A stretch of 64,000 nucleotides of DNA, from NCBI GenBank assembly GCA_035578905.1, contig JAQJVL010000151.1, positions 1,015,001-1,079,000 of the forward strand. Direction: 5' to 3'. Every line of letters begins with the position of its first letter. Position 1 is the stretch's first letter. The position numbers were made by a program, and so were the translations under genes. Positions 15,601-26,965 of the stretch are shown piece by piece. The DNA comes from Stictocephala bisonia. Taxonomy: Eukaryota > Arthropoda > Insecta > Hemiptera > Membracidae. Under the pieces are notes generated by a model, which was given only the letters and a program-made list of their open reading frames with translations, ran no database searches and had not been told where the DNA came from.

Positions 15601-16100
15601 CAATCACTAACATAGGCGTGTAAAACGAAATATCCTAAAACAACCACTAATCTAGGCGTATAAAACGAGACGTACGTATCCTACAATCACTAACTTAGGC
15701 GTGCAAAACGAAATTTCCTAAAACAACCCCTAATCTAGGCGTATAAAACGAGACGTAAATATCCTTCAATAAATAACATAGGCGTGTAAAACATAATATC
15801 CTAAAACAACCCCTAATCTAGGCGTATAAAACGAGACGTAAATATCCTACAATCACTAACATAGGCGTGTAAAACGAAATATCCTAAAACAACCACTAAT
15901 CTAGGCGTATAAAACGAGACGTAAATATCCTACAATCACTAACTTAGGCGTGCAAAACGAAATTTCCTAAAACAACCCCTAATCTAGGCGTATAAAACGA
16001 GACGTAAATATCCTTCAATAAATAACATAGGCGTGTAAAACGTAAAATTCTAAAAAAAACACTAATCTAGGCGTATAAAACGAGAAGTAAATATCCTACA
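2915..16100. repeat. 83-bp dimeric satellite array, main block (~13 kb)
   Basis: About 159 units of the same 83-bp dimer run head to tail. Variants are layered. A marker unit with GGCGTGAAAA recurs near 5208, 6785, 8694 and 10417, giving spacings close to 19, 23 and 21 units. From about 11.9 to 15.1 kb units alternate in a 165-bp pair: one has GACGTACGTATCC with a one-base-shorter GTGTAAACG, the other has ATACTGCAATC with CTAACTTAGG. At 15.07-15.40 kb several near-identical TAATTTCC units mark a local expansion. Near 9525 and 11998 about 20 bp are deleted at GTGTACCCC, and near 14190-14260 long halves join directly without the short half. The core is homogeneous and the right edge is degenerate, as expected of a satellite maintained by unequal exchange. 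Centromeric function is possible but not shown. Confidence 0.97.
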
Positions 16101-16440
16101 ACAGTCACTAACAAGGTTTAAATAACCTACAACAATCATTAACATAGGCGTGTAAAAAACGACGTAAATTTCTTACAACAATCACTAACCTTGTATAAAA
16201 CAAGCGTAAATATCTTGCAACAATAATTAACTTAAGCATGTAAAACAAGGCTTAAATATGCTACAACTATCACCGTAGACGTACAAAACAATACGTATAT
16301 TTCCTATAGCATAAACGTGTACGTAAACATATTGCAATCACTAATCTTGACATTTAAAACGTAAATATCCTAAAACAACCACTAATCTAGGCATATATAA
16401 CGACTCGTAACTAACATGTAACTATCACTAGTACATTCGT
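16101..16440. repeat. Degenerate right edge of the 83-bp satellite
   Basis: Divergent monomers continue past the homogeneous core, recognisable by pieces such as CATAGGCGTGTAAA, ACGTAAATATC and CACTAATCTAGGC. Spacing becomes irregular and the two-half organisation is lost. This is the decayed margin expected where exchange no longer homogenises units. It fades into unique AT-rich sequence by about 16440. Confidence 0.85.
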
Positions 16441-16539
16441 GTAGGAAGATACATAAGTATCGTACAACTGTGGGTATAAATAATTAATAATGCATACATT
16501 TCGTGTGATTAATTTTTATGTGTTTTTATAATTTAAAAA

Positions 16540-17013
16540 CCACTGTAAGTGTATGGGCGGGCGGGTGGGTCAATACTACTGTAAGTGTATGGGCGGGTGG
16601 GTGGGTCAATACTACTGTAAGTGTATGGGCGGGCGGGTGGGTCAATACTACTGTACGTGTATGGGCGGGCGGGTGGGTCAATACTACTGTAAGTGTATGG
16701 GCGGGTGGGTGGGTCAATACTACTGTACGTGTATGGGCGGGTGGGTGGGTCAATACTACTGGACGTGTATGGGCGGGCGGGTGGGTGGGTCAATACTACT
16801 GGACGTGTATGGGCGGGCGGGTGGGTCAGTACCAATGTACGTGTATGGGTGGGCGGGTGGGTCAATACCACCGTACATGTATGGGTGGGCAGGTAGGTCA
16901 ATACCAACGTACGTGTATGGGTGGGCAGGTGGGTCAATACCACTGTATGTGTATGGAAGGGTTGGTGGGTCAATACCACCGTACGTGTATGGGTGGGCGG
17001 GTGGTATGTATGA
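16540..17013 (+). repeat. G-rich 36-bp minisatellite, plus-oriented half
   Basis: About thirteen units of roughly 36 bp, each of the form GTGTATGGGCGGGCGGGTGG followed by GTCAATACTACTGTA with small changes. Nearly every unit carries four runs of three or more G separated by single bases, a strong G-quadruplex motif on the plus strand. The several long frames over it, including one of 361 codons, exist only because the repeat lacks stops in those frames; they read as repetitive peptides in several frames and on both strands, so I do not call a gene. It is followed by about 110 bp of unique spacer and then the same repeat in reverse. Confidence 0.95.
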
Positions 17014-17121
17014 AGTATTTGTATGAAACTTGGTCAGTCATGTTCAGATCAGATGACAGATTTCGTGGTATGGCTTGTTTTTGCAATTTAATCACACTAG
17101 ACCATTTTCACTTTTATTATA

Positions 17122-18030
17122 GTACATACAGTGGTACTGACCCACCCGCCCACCCATACACATACAGTGGTACTGACCCAACCGCCCACCCATACACATA
17201 CAGTGGTATTGACCCACCCGCCCGCCCATACACTTACAGTAGTATTGACCCACCCACCCGCCCATACACTTACAGTAGTATTGACCCACCCGCCCGCCCA
17301 TACACTTACAGTGGTATTGACCCACCCGCCCGCCCATACACTTACAGTAGTATTGACCCACCCACCCGCCCATACACTTACAGTAGTATTGACCCACCCG
17401 CCCGCCCATACACTTACAGTGGTATTGACCCACCTGCCCGCCCATACAATACAGTGATATGGGGCTCACCCATACACGTACAGTGGGTATTGACCCACCC
17501 GCCCACCCATACACGTACAGTGGTATTGACCCACCCGTCCACCCATACACGTACAGTGGGTATTGACCCACCTACCCACCCATACACGTACAGTGGGTAT
17601 TGACCCACCCGCCCACCCATAGACGTACAGAGGTATTGACCCACCTGCCCACCCATACACATACAGTGGTATTGACCCACCTGCCCACCCATACACGTAC
17701 GTTGGTATAATTAAGTACAGTGGTATTGACAGTCTCCGAATAAAGCAATACATTGAACCCACCCGCCCACCCATACACGTACAGTGTTATTGACCTACCC
17801 GCCCACCCATACACGTACGTGGTATTGACCCACCCACCCACCCATACAAGTACAGTGGTATTGGCAGTCTCCGAATAAAGCAATACATTGAACCCACCCG
17901 CCCACCCATACACGTACAGTGGTAGTGACCCACCCGCCCACTCATATACATAGAGTGGTAGTGACCCACTCGCCCACCCATATACGTACAGTGGTAGTAA
18001 CCCACCCGCCCACCCACATACGTAGAGTGT
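17122..18030 (-). repeat. G-rich minisatellite, inverted (C-rich on plus) half
   Basis: This is the same unit as the preceding array in opposite orientation, reading TGACCCACCCGCCCACCCAT on the plus strand, with about 25 units. The two halves form an inverted repeat with arms of roughly 475 and 910 bp around a spacer at about 17014-17121. Two units carry an extra insert with CTCCGAATAAAGCAATACAT (near 17735 and 17865), showing a local duplication of about 130 bp. Quadruplex motifs here lie on the minus strand. Apparent reading frames are artefacts of the repeat. Confidence 0.95.
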
Positions 18031-20160
18031 TAGTTTACGTTAGGGGTGAGTTTACATACAAATGTTAAATAATATCAAAAATGTATTATACACTTTACAA
18101 TAAAATGCAATGCTTCATAGTGTATTTTTTTAAATTCGTTAATACTTTTTAATTGCTTTTTATAATCTATAAAACTCCTTAACTGATTTTGTACATTATA
18201 ATTATAACTCTTTTAATTATATTTTATCTATATTAATATGAAATATTTGAGAAATAAGTATTGACATAACACATACCTAAATAACACAATAGTTTAAACA
18301 ATATATCTCACCAATTGTGTTGTTTTTATTTTTTTAAATATTTTTTTATATAAGTTTACTAAGTCTTTATATCCATATAAAAAGACTTTACCGTACATTT
18401 TCAATCTATACCCTGTAAATCCACAGGTATTTTACTTTAGATACAAGAGTCCGTAGAGGCAGTAAAAATGGCATTTGAAATTTTAAATTTAATTTTCGGC
18501 ATTTGAAATGGTCCCAAAAGATACAAGACGTATTCAATATTAAAAAAAATGTTATTGCTATATGGATTTTCAATATCGGTAACAGTCTTTTTAAACCTTT
18601 TCTATGCACACTGGATGGAGTCTAGTATATCCTCATAGACAAATATCTTAAATATATATATATATTTTTTTTTATTGTAAAAACATATTACATTTTAATT
18701 TAACCTTAAATTCTGAATTACACCTAATAAACCTTAAGTATGAAAACAAATTACAGCTAATTCCGACAACAGCTGGTTGATGGCTGGGTGCTAGACAGTA
18801 CATATTTATATTTCTACGAACATGAAATATTAAATACAGACTCGATGACTAAATGTAAATGAAGTAAACATACATTACTAAAATTACGATAAACGTCATA
18901 ATGAAAGCTGATTAACTTTAAAGATAACATTTACATAAAAACTCCCTACTTTTAATGGACGAGGTGTTTCACTACTTTCTATCCTAATTCCACGCAAAAA
19001 ATGTCATATCAAAGGTTTGAGCAACTCTTCTATTGTATTTCAAGATACATTTTTTGGCCATCCAATATTTAATCATTGATTACTAAGGATATAAAATAGT
19101 AAACAAATATAATTCTATCGACATATTTACTCGCACTCTGGGTACTAAAATGGGTTACTATAATCAACCTTCATCATATGCAGTATGTACTATCTTGCGC
19201 TAATTTTGTATTTTTTTGTAATTAATTGGATTGTGAGATGTATTTATTATGTAAGTAACTGATGAAGTCTACAGAATCCATACCGATAAGTTATAACTTA
19301 TTGTATTGCAACATAAATTATTACATTTTTATTTGCAACATAATCTTTTATTTTAGACGAAGGTTATTTCGTCCTGATATATTCCTACTAAATTCAGTTT
19401 TATAAACGCCCTATATCACGTACTCAGATTAATTCACAAGGTGACAGTTTTTGTTCTCCACCATTTTTATTTCGACTAAGATTTGTAAACTTTGTGACTA
19501 ACATCAAATAACGTTTCTGCATCCAAGCAGCTGATATCAAACCAATAACCTGTTAAAAGTTGCTCTAATTTGGTGGTTATATATTACAACATTATCTTTG
19601 TAATGGTTGGCCTGTTGTTGAGATTGTCGTGAGGTAATCACGACTTACAATAATTGGCCTTTTATGTAAGGGTGCAGTGAGGTAATCACAAGGCTAGTTG
19701 TGATAGAGGGTCGCTAATTAGAGAGGAGCCAAGTAATTAGACGATAAGAGACTGTTACTGATTACAAGAGACACCCAGGTCTTATTAGACGGACATGGTG
19801 CAAGGGTTTGTGTACACCAGCATATTCATTTGAAATGTGGTGGTTTTCTAAAAAAATTATTCCCAATTTGTTCTAATAATATTTTCCAAACATGGGGTAG
19901 AGCGGTGATATTACTTTATGTAGTAGTAGAAACGTTGACTACACTTTAAACCCCTTCGGCTGTCAGGTCACTACTGCGAGAGCAATTGTACTTATTCAGA
20001 TTGCGAGTAAATAAATATGTTGCTAGAATTACCATCACCATCTCAATATCAAAGAGTGTTGCAGATAAATATGATTGATAGTAATTACTAAGGTGGTTTA
20101 AGTTAATGGACAAATTCTATACTTACATTTATTGTGTAACCTGCCACCATTTTTGTAACA
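18031..20160. other. AT-rich intergenic sequence, no gene seen
   Basis: No recognisable exon, RNA gene or transposon was found. The largest frame (minus strand near 18406-18609, 67 codons) is AT-rich and unrecognised. Around 19630-19690 the motif GTGAGGTAATCAC occurs twice within about 60 bp, the first copy inside a small inverted repeat (GTCGTGA and TCACGAC). Confidence 0.6.
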
Positions 20161-20162
20161 GT

Positions 20163-20197
20163 CAAACACGTACAGTCAATACCACTGTACGTGTTTG
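20163..20197. repeat. Perfect 14-bp hairpin made of minisatellite sequence
   Basis: CAAACACGTACAGT and ACTGTACGTGTTTG are exact reverse complements separated by CAATACC. The words GTACAGT, CAATACCACTGTACGTGT and similar are those of the 16.5-18.0 kb minisatellite, so this looks like a single-unit inverted relic of that strand-switching array. Confidence 0.9.
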
Positions 20198-20247
20198 AAA
20201 ACGTTAACTTCAAAGCCAGTGAATCAATTTTGGTACAGTTAAAATAC

Positions 20248-21500
20248 TATGGATACATAATTACTTATCTGTATTATACATTATGTTGACTACTCAACAA
20301 TCTTTGGTTCTACCGTAAGCGTACATATTTACTTATCTTTAATATACATTATGTCACCTACTAAACAATTTTTGGTCAAACCGTAAGCGCACATAATTAC
20401 TTATCTGTAATATACATTATGTTGACTACTAAACAATCTTTGGTCAAACCGTAAGCGTATATAATTACTAATCTGTAATATACATTATGTTGACTACTAA
20501 ACAATCCTTAGTCTTACCGTAAGCATACATAATTACTTATCTGTATTATACATTATGTCACCTACTAAACAATCTTTTGTCCTACCTTAAGCATACATAA
20601 TTACTTATCTGTATTATACATTATGTTGACTACTAAACAATCTTTGGTCTTACCGTAAGCATACATAATTACTTATCTGTATTATACATTATGTCACCTA
20701 CTTAACAATCTTTTGTCCTAACTTAAGCATACATAATTACTTATCTATATTATACATTATGTCACCTACTAAACAATCTTTTGTCCTACCTTAAGCATAC
20801 ATAATTACTTATCTGTATTATAAATTATGTTGACAACTAAACAATCTTTTGTTCTACCGTAAGCATACATTATTACTTATCTGTATTATACATTATGTTG
20901 ACCACTAAACAATCTTTGGTCTTACCATAAGCATACATAATTACTTATCTGTATTATACATTATGTTGACTACTAAACAATCCTTAGTCTTACCGTAAGC
21001 ATACATAATTACTTATCTGTATTATACATTATGTTGACTACTAAACAATCTTTTGTTCTACCGTAAGCATACATAATTACTTATCTGTACTATAGATTAT
21101 GTTGACTACTAAACAATCTTTGGTTCTACTGTAAGCATACATAATTACTTATCTGTATTATACATTATGTCACCTACTAAACAATCTTTGGTCCTACCGT
21201 AAGCGTACATAATTACTTATCGGTATTATACATTATGTCACCTACTAAACAATCTTTGGTCTTACCGTAAGCATACATAATTACTTATTTGTATTATATA
21301 TATATTATGTCACCTACTAAACAATCTTTGGTCCTACCATAAGCGTACATAATTACTTATCTGTTATGTACATTATATTGACTACTAAACAATCTATGGT
21401 CCTACCGTAAGCGTACATAATTACTTATCTGTTTTGTACATTATGTTGACTACTAAACAATCTATGGTCCTACCGTAAGCGTAAACTTACATAATTACGT
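20248..21500. repeat. 68-bp tandem repeat array (~18 copies)
   Basis: Units of about 68 bp contain CATAATTACTTATCTGTATT, then either ATGTTGACTACTAAACAATC or ATGTCACCTACTAAACAATC, then TACCGTAAGC. The two subtypes (GTTGAC and GTCACC) are interspersed. Units near both ends are more divergent. No reading frame is maintained and no transposon termini are visible. Confidence 0.95.
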
Positions 21501-21885
21501 TCGATATTTAAGATCTGATATTTTAGTTTAAGCCGTGAACATAATAGTTATATAACACCAAAGAAAATATTGTATTGCATTCAACTATAAAGTTTATGTT
21601 GGCAGATTGCTAATATATAAAAAAACTAATAATACAATTAATATTGGTTCAGGCAACTTATATAATGTATACAATCAAGTATTCTTGGATATCTTTAGTA
21701 TTTGTTACATGAACCCTCTTGTGAGTTAAACAAACACTAAAAATGTTATTTTTAATTTTACTACAAGTTGTAGTAAAGTAGCATTTGTAGCCAAGGAATC
21801 CTCTGACAGAGAGCTAGAGTGTTTTCCCTGTTCATAACTATGACAAAACAAGATGTAGACGATTTCTCTTTACAACGGTACTTAC

Positions 21886-21945
21886 ATGTTTCCTCACCGG
21901 AAATGACATCGAAATTGCAACAAACACAACCACTATTTTCCATTT
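21886..21945 (-). other. Candidate first exon or exon relic with Cys-rich start
   Basis: On the minus strand an ATG at 21943 opens a frame beginning MENSGCVCCNFDVISGEET, and a consensus-like splice donor (GTAAGTACC) follows at 21885. A 58-nt coding first exon is therefore conceivable. The same sequence, including about 30 bp upstream of the ATG, recurs on the plus strand at 26880-26965 without the donor. That points to a repeated, probably mobile or pseudogenic, exon. The CxCC arrangement could begin a zinc-binding domain, but the fragment is too short to name. No downstream exon was identified. Confidence 0.3.
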
Positions 21946-22070
21946 GAACTTGCGTTTTATATTTATTTAATTGGCTTTAATATTTTATATTGTTTTAAGT
22001 TTGAAAATATTATTAAACTCATAAAATTGTTTATATAATTCGGTTAGTATTGTTTACTATATGAGGGTGA

Positions 22071-22298
22071 ATGAGTTCAGTGTTAAATTATTTATTAAAG
22101 GTACTTTTAGCTATTGCACTCGGAAATATTCATTTCTGGAACTGCTCCCCACGCAGGCACAACCCCATACAAGATAGGTATAAATCAGGGTTATTCAGCA
22201 GTAGATATTTTGTACCCCCCCCCCTTACTGCTGGTTTATGGAGTGTTTACCATCGGCTTATGGAACTGTGGTTAATACAACGGCTCATAAAGTCATAA
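22071..22298 (+). other. Unrecognised 75-codon frame in intergenic sequence
   Basis: An open frame spans a C10 homopolymer near 22212 and matches nothing I recognise. It lacks supporting splice or start context, and its 5' end overlaps a short match to the SINE-tail segment at the window start (TGAGGGTGAATGAGT). It is probably not a gene and is listed because it is the only sizeable frame between two satellite arrays. Confidence 0.12.
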
Positions 22299-22614
22299 GC
22301 AGTTGATGTAATATATATGACGTATTATATATTTGTTTTAGCAAAATGCACATACAGAACCAATTAAAAAATAAAATAATGTATACCATTGGTTCTTTTG
22401 GATAGATTTATTTTTCGATTCCTTCAGAAATTCATATTTGAGCAATTGTATTGTTTTTTAATTCAATTTAAGCAGTTATAGTGAGTCAGTTTTTTGCATG
22501 ATAATAATAATTTATGATAGTATTGCATGGGAAAATTATTTTAAATAGTGTCTTAGTCAGCATATTGCGTGTTAGTGGACCTGCAGTAACAGTGAACATC
22601 ACACAATTGTATTT

Positions 22615-25600
22615 GAATATAAATACAGGAAATACAGTTAGTATGGTGATCTATTTCACTGAACTACGGTTACCTTCTTTACACTAGAGGGAGTCCCACG
22701 TGAGTCCCTCTAATATAAATACAGGAAATACAGATAGTATGGTGATCTATGTCACTGAACTACGGTTACCTTCTTTACACCAGAGGGAGTCCCACGTGAG
22801 TCCCTCTAATATAAATACAGGACATACAGACAGTATGGTGATCTATGTCACTGAACTACGGTTACCTTCTTTACACCAGAGGGAGTCTCACGTGAGTCCC
22901 TCTAATATAAATACAGGAAATACAGATAGTATGGTGATCTACTTCACTGAACTACGTTTACCTTCTTCACACCAGAGGGAGTCCCACGTGAGTCCCTCTA
23001 ATATAAATACAGGACATACAGTTAGTATGGTGATCTACTTCACTGAACTACGTTTACCTTCTTCACACCAGAGGGAGTCCCACGTGAGTCCGTCTAATAT
23101 AAATACAGGACATACAGTTAGTATGGTGATCTATTTCACTGAACTACGTTTACCTTCTTCACACCAGAGGGAGTCCCACGTGAGTCCCTCTAATATAAAT
23201 ACAGGACATACAGATGGTATGGTAATCTATTTCACTGAACTACGTTTACCTTCTTCACACCAGAGGGAGTCCCTACGTGAGTCCCTCTAATATAAATACA
23301 GACGTACAGATGGTATGGTGATCTATGTCACTGAACTACGTTTACCTTCTTCACACCAGAGGGAGTCCCACGTGAGTCCCTCTAATATAAATACAGGACG
23401 TACAGATAGTATAGTGATCTATTTCACTGAACTACGTTTACCTTCTTCACACCAGAGGGAGTCCTACGTGAGTCCCTCTAATATAAATACAGGACATACA
23501 GATGGTATGGTAATCTATTTCACTGAACTACGTTTACCTTCTTCACACCAGAGGGAGTCCTACGTGAGTCCCTCTAATATAAATACAGGACATACAGATG
23601 GTATGGTAATCTATTTCACTGAACTACGTTTACCTTCATCACACCAGAGGGAGTCCTACGTGAGTCTCTCTAATATAAATACAGGACATACAGATGGTAT
23701 GGTAATCTATTTCACTGAACTACGTTTACCTTCTTCACACCAGAGGGAGTCCCACGTGAGTCCCTCTAATATAAATACAGGACATACAGATAGTATGGTG
23801 ATCTACTTCACTGAACTACGTTTACCTTCATCACACCAGAGGAAGTCCCACGTGAGTCTCTCTAATATAAATACAGGACATACAGATAGTATGGTGGTCT
23901 ATGTCACTGAACTACGGTTACCTTCTTCACACCAGAGGGAGTCCCACGTGAGTCCCTCTAATATAAATACAGGATAGACAGATGGTATGGTAAACTATTT
24001 CACTGAACTACGTTTACCTTCATCACACCAGAGGAAGTCCCACGTGAGTCTCTCTAATATAAATACAGGACATACAGATGGTATGGTAATCTATTTCACT
24101 GAACTATATTTACCTTCTTCACACCAGAGGGAGTCCCACGTGAGTCCCTCTAATATAAATACAGGACATACAGATGGTATGGTAATCTATTTCACTGAAC
24201 TAAGTTTACCTTCATCACACCAGAGGAAGTCCCACGTGAGTCCCTCTAATATAAATACAGGACATACAGATGGTATGGTAATCTATTTCACTGAACTACG
24301 ATTACCTTCATCACACCAGAGGAAGTCCCACGTGAGTCCCACTAATATAAATACAGGACATACAGATGGTATATTAATCTATTTCACTGGACTACGTTTA
24401 CCTTCATTACACCAGAGGAAGTCCCACGTGAGTCCCTCTAATATAAATACAGGACATACAGATAATATGGTGATCTATGTCACTGAACTACGGTTACCTT
24501 CTTCACACCAGAGGGAGTCCCACGTGAGTCCCTCTAATATAAATACAGGACATACAGATGGTATGTTAATCTATTTCACTGAACTACGTTTACCTTCATC
24601 ACACCAGAGGAAGTCCCACGTGAGTCCCTCTAATATAAATACAGGACATACAGATAATATGGTGATCTATGTCACTGAACTACGGTTACCTTCTTCACAC
24701 CAGAGGGAGTCCCACGTGAGTCCCTCTAATATAAATACAGGATATACAGATGGTATGGTAATCTATTTCACTGAACTACGTTTACCTTCATCACACCAGA
24801 GGAAGTCCCACGTGAGTCTCTATAATATAAATACAGGACATACAGATGGTATGGTAATCTATTTCACTGAACTATATTTACCTTCTTCACACCAGAGGGA
24901 GTCCCACGTGAGTCCCTCTAATATAAATACAGGACATACAGATGGTATGTTAATCTATTTCACTGAACTACGTGTACCTTCATCACACCAGAGGAAGTCC
25001 CACGTGAGTCCCTCTAATATAAATACAGGACATACAGATGGTATATTAATCTATTTCACTGGACTACGTTTACCTTCATCACACCAGAGGAAGTCCCACG
25101 TGAGTCCCTCTAATATAAATACAGGAAATACAGTTAGTATGGTGATCTATTTCACTGAACTACGGTTACATTCTTCACACCAGAGGGAGTCCCACGTGAG
25201 TCTCTCTAATATAAATACAGGACATACAGATGGTATGGTGATCTATTTCACTGAACTACGTTTACCTTCTTCACACCAGAGGGAGTCCCACGTGAGTCCC
25301 TCTAATATAAATACAGGACATACAGTTAGTATGGTGATCTATTTCACTGAACTACGTTTACCTTCTTCACACCAGAGGGAGTCCCACGTGAGTCCCTCTA
25401 ATATAAATACAGGAAATACAGTTAGTATGGTGATCTATTTCACTGAACTACGTTTACCTTCTTCACACCAGAGGAAGGCCCACGTGAGTCCCTCTAATAT
25501 AAATACAGGAAATACAGTTAGTATGGTGATCTATTTCACTGAACTACGTTTACCTTCTTCACACCAGAGGGAGTCCCACGTGAGTCCCTCTAATATAAAT

Positions 25601-25790
25601 ACAGGACATACAGATAGTATGGTGATCTATTTCACTTAACTGCGTTTACCTTCTTCACATCAGAGGGAGTCCCACTTGAGTCCCTCTAATATAAATACAG
25701 GATATACAGATGGTATGGTGATCTATTTCACTGAACTACGTTTACCTTCTTCACACTAGAGGGAGTTACACGTGAGTCCCTCTGCGGAAG
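22615..25790. repeat. 96-bp tandem repeat array (~33 copies) with an E-box in nearly every unit
   Basis: Each unit reads TATAAATACAGGACATACAG, a GGTATGGTGATCTATTTCAC block, CTGAACTACG, a TTCACACCAG block and AGAGGGAGTCCCACGTGAGT ending in CCCTCTAA. The unit holds an imperfect palindrome with AGAGGGA and TCCCTCT arms around CACGTG, and the direct repeat GAGTCCC-ACGT-GAGTCCC. Because 96 is divisible by three, one plus-strand frame stays open across 22700-25637 apart from a paired +1/-1 lesion near 23273-23301 and a TAG at 23974. The implied 32-residue repeat has no signal peptide, recognised domain or flanking exon, and frame openness is expected from homogenisation, so I do not call a protein. 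Confidence 0.95.
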
Positions 25791-25794
25791 GTAA

Positions 25795-26155
25795 ACGTGG
25801 TTTATCGAAATCGATCACAATCATTATTGTATTTTTGTAGTTTGAAATATATACATTACGTTCGCTTGAAATGTAAATAAATCGCACCAGGTAACTGGCA
25901 CAAACCTTCTCCCTTTTCCTTGATTTTTGTCAGATTGTTCAAAGAAAAATAAGTAAATTACCTAAAAACACACCAAAATAAAAACAGATTTTCAATTATT
26001 ACATTTGTTAAGGAATGTACCAACGAAACACTTATTTTATTTAAATAAAATTATGAAACAAATAATCTTTACAAACAGATGTTCAATTAATTACATAGCC
26101 AAAATTTATTCAAACAATCTTCAACAACTTGAGCTGTAATTTCTGGCCATCGGCC
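25795..26155. other. AT-rich intergenic sequence
   Basis: No exon, RNA gene or repeat terminus was recognised between the end of the 96-bp array and the dispersed repeat that follows. Confidence 0.5.
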
Positions 26156-26715
26156 TCCAGCCTCAACTTAGTGGGGTGGTAAGTAAAACATGTTTAAGTG
26201 TAATTTGCTTCTTAACTGAAAATTGAATCAAACCCGTTAGAATAAAACTTGAAAAAATTTAATTTTTAAAAGTTTTTGTTTATGAACAAATTTTTATGAC
26301 TCAAAAACTAGTCAAGTTAGAGACATGCCATTTTCATTAAAATATTTTAAATTGTAATTCACATATTTCCTAAAAATTTAATCAAAACCGTTAGAGCCAT
26401 TTTTTAGAAAATTCCATTTTGTATGTTTTTACCTCCAAAAATAAACCTGAAATTTCAAGAAAGTGAAAAAACGGTCTAGAGATATTGGCTAAATACACCT
26501 ATATACCGTACCATATTTCATAAAAATTGATCCATACGTTTAGTCTCCAATAAACTGTACATACACACAGACAGACACGAAAATATTTTTTCAAAAAAAA
26601 CACTTTTTGAGTTCAGGGGACCCTATAATGGATTTTTAGACCAACATGTAAAAAAATATTTTTTATACTATAACAATACTTTCTCTATGCTAACGCATAT
26701 AGGAGAAAGTAAATG
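26156..26715. mobile_element. Probable dispersed non-autonomous element with terminal hairpin
   Basis: The sequence has the look of abundant insect interspersed repeats: phrases such as AAAAATTGATCCATACGTTT, TACACACAGACAGACACG and GGGGACCCTATAATGG. It ends in a strong hairpin at about 26679-26713, with TACTTTCTC and TATGC pairing with GCATA and GAGAAAGTA around TAAC. No protein frame is present. A Helitron-like 3' end would show CTRR after the hairpin, which I do not see, so the class is unresolved. No second copy was noticed in this window. Confidence 0.4.
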
Positions 26716-26879
26716 GATCATGACGAACTTACTTTATATAGAAAAAAATTAGAGCTTTAATATTTCTTATGCGAGTTCTTTATCTCTTTACGTGTTTACA
26801 ACAATATTAGTTCTTTAATATTCCTTAATTAATTATTAAAAAGTTCATTGAGACACCTTGAATCTTTTGGATTAGAATA

Positions 26880-26965
26880 TAAGAAATAAATAAGAAAACG
26901 GAAGTTAAATGTGCAAATAGTCTATGTGTTTGTAGCAATCTAGACGTCATTTCCGGCGAGGAAAC
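26880..26965 (+). pseudogene. Degenerate copy of the 21.9-kb exon-like sequence
   Basis: This plus-strand segment matches the minus-strand exon candidate at 21886-21975. Shared words include GACGTCATTTCCGGCGAGG here against GATGTCATTTCCGGTGAGG there, and a TGTGTTTGTNGCAAT block. An in-frame TAG and loss of the splice donor show decay. The two copies are about 5 kb apart, in opposite orientation, on either side of the 96-bp array. Confidence 0.5.

Noticed and set aside
1131..16100. CRISPR-like array
   Set aside because: The repeats are contiguous dimers with no unique spacers between them, and the window is eukaryotic in character.
16518..17603. A 361-codon frame and several other long frames on both strands
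   Set aside because: They lie wholly in the 36-bp minisatellite and its inversion; three or more overlapping frames are open on both strands and the peptides are pure repeat translations. No domain, start context or flanking exon.
23987..25639. A 550-codon frame as a repeat protein gene
   Set aside because: The 96-bp period is a multiple of three and the unit has no stop in this frame, so openness is expected. The few stops and the paired frame lesion fit neutral drift, and no start context or domain is visible.
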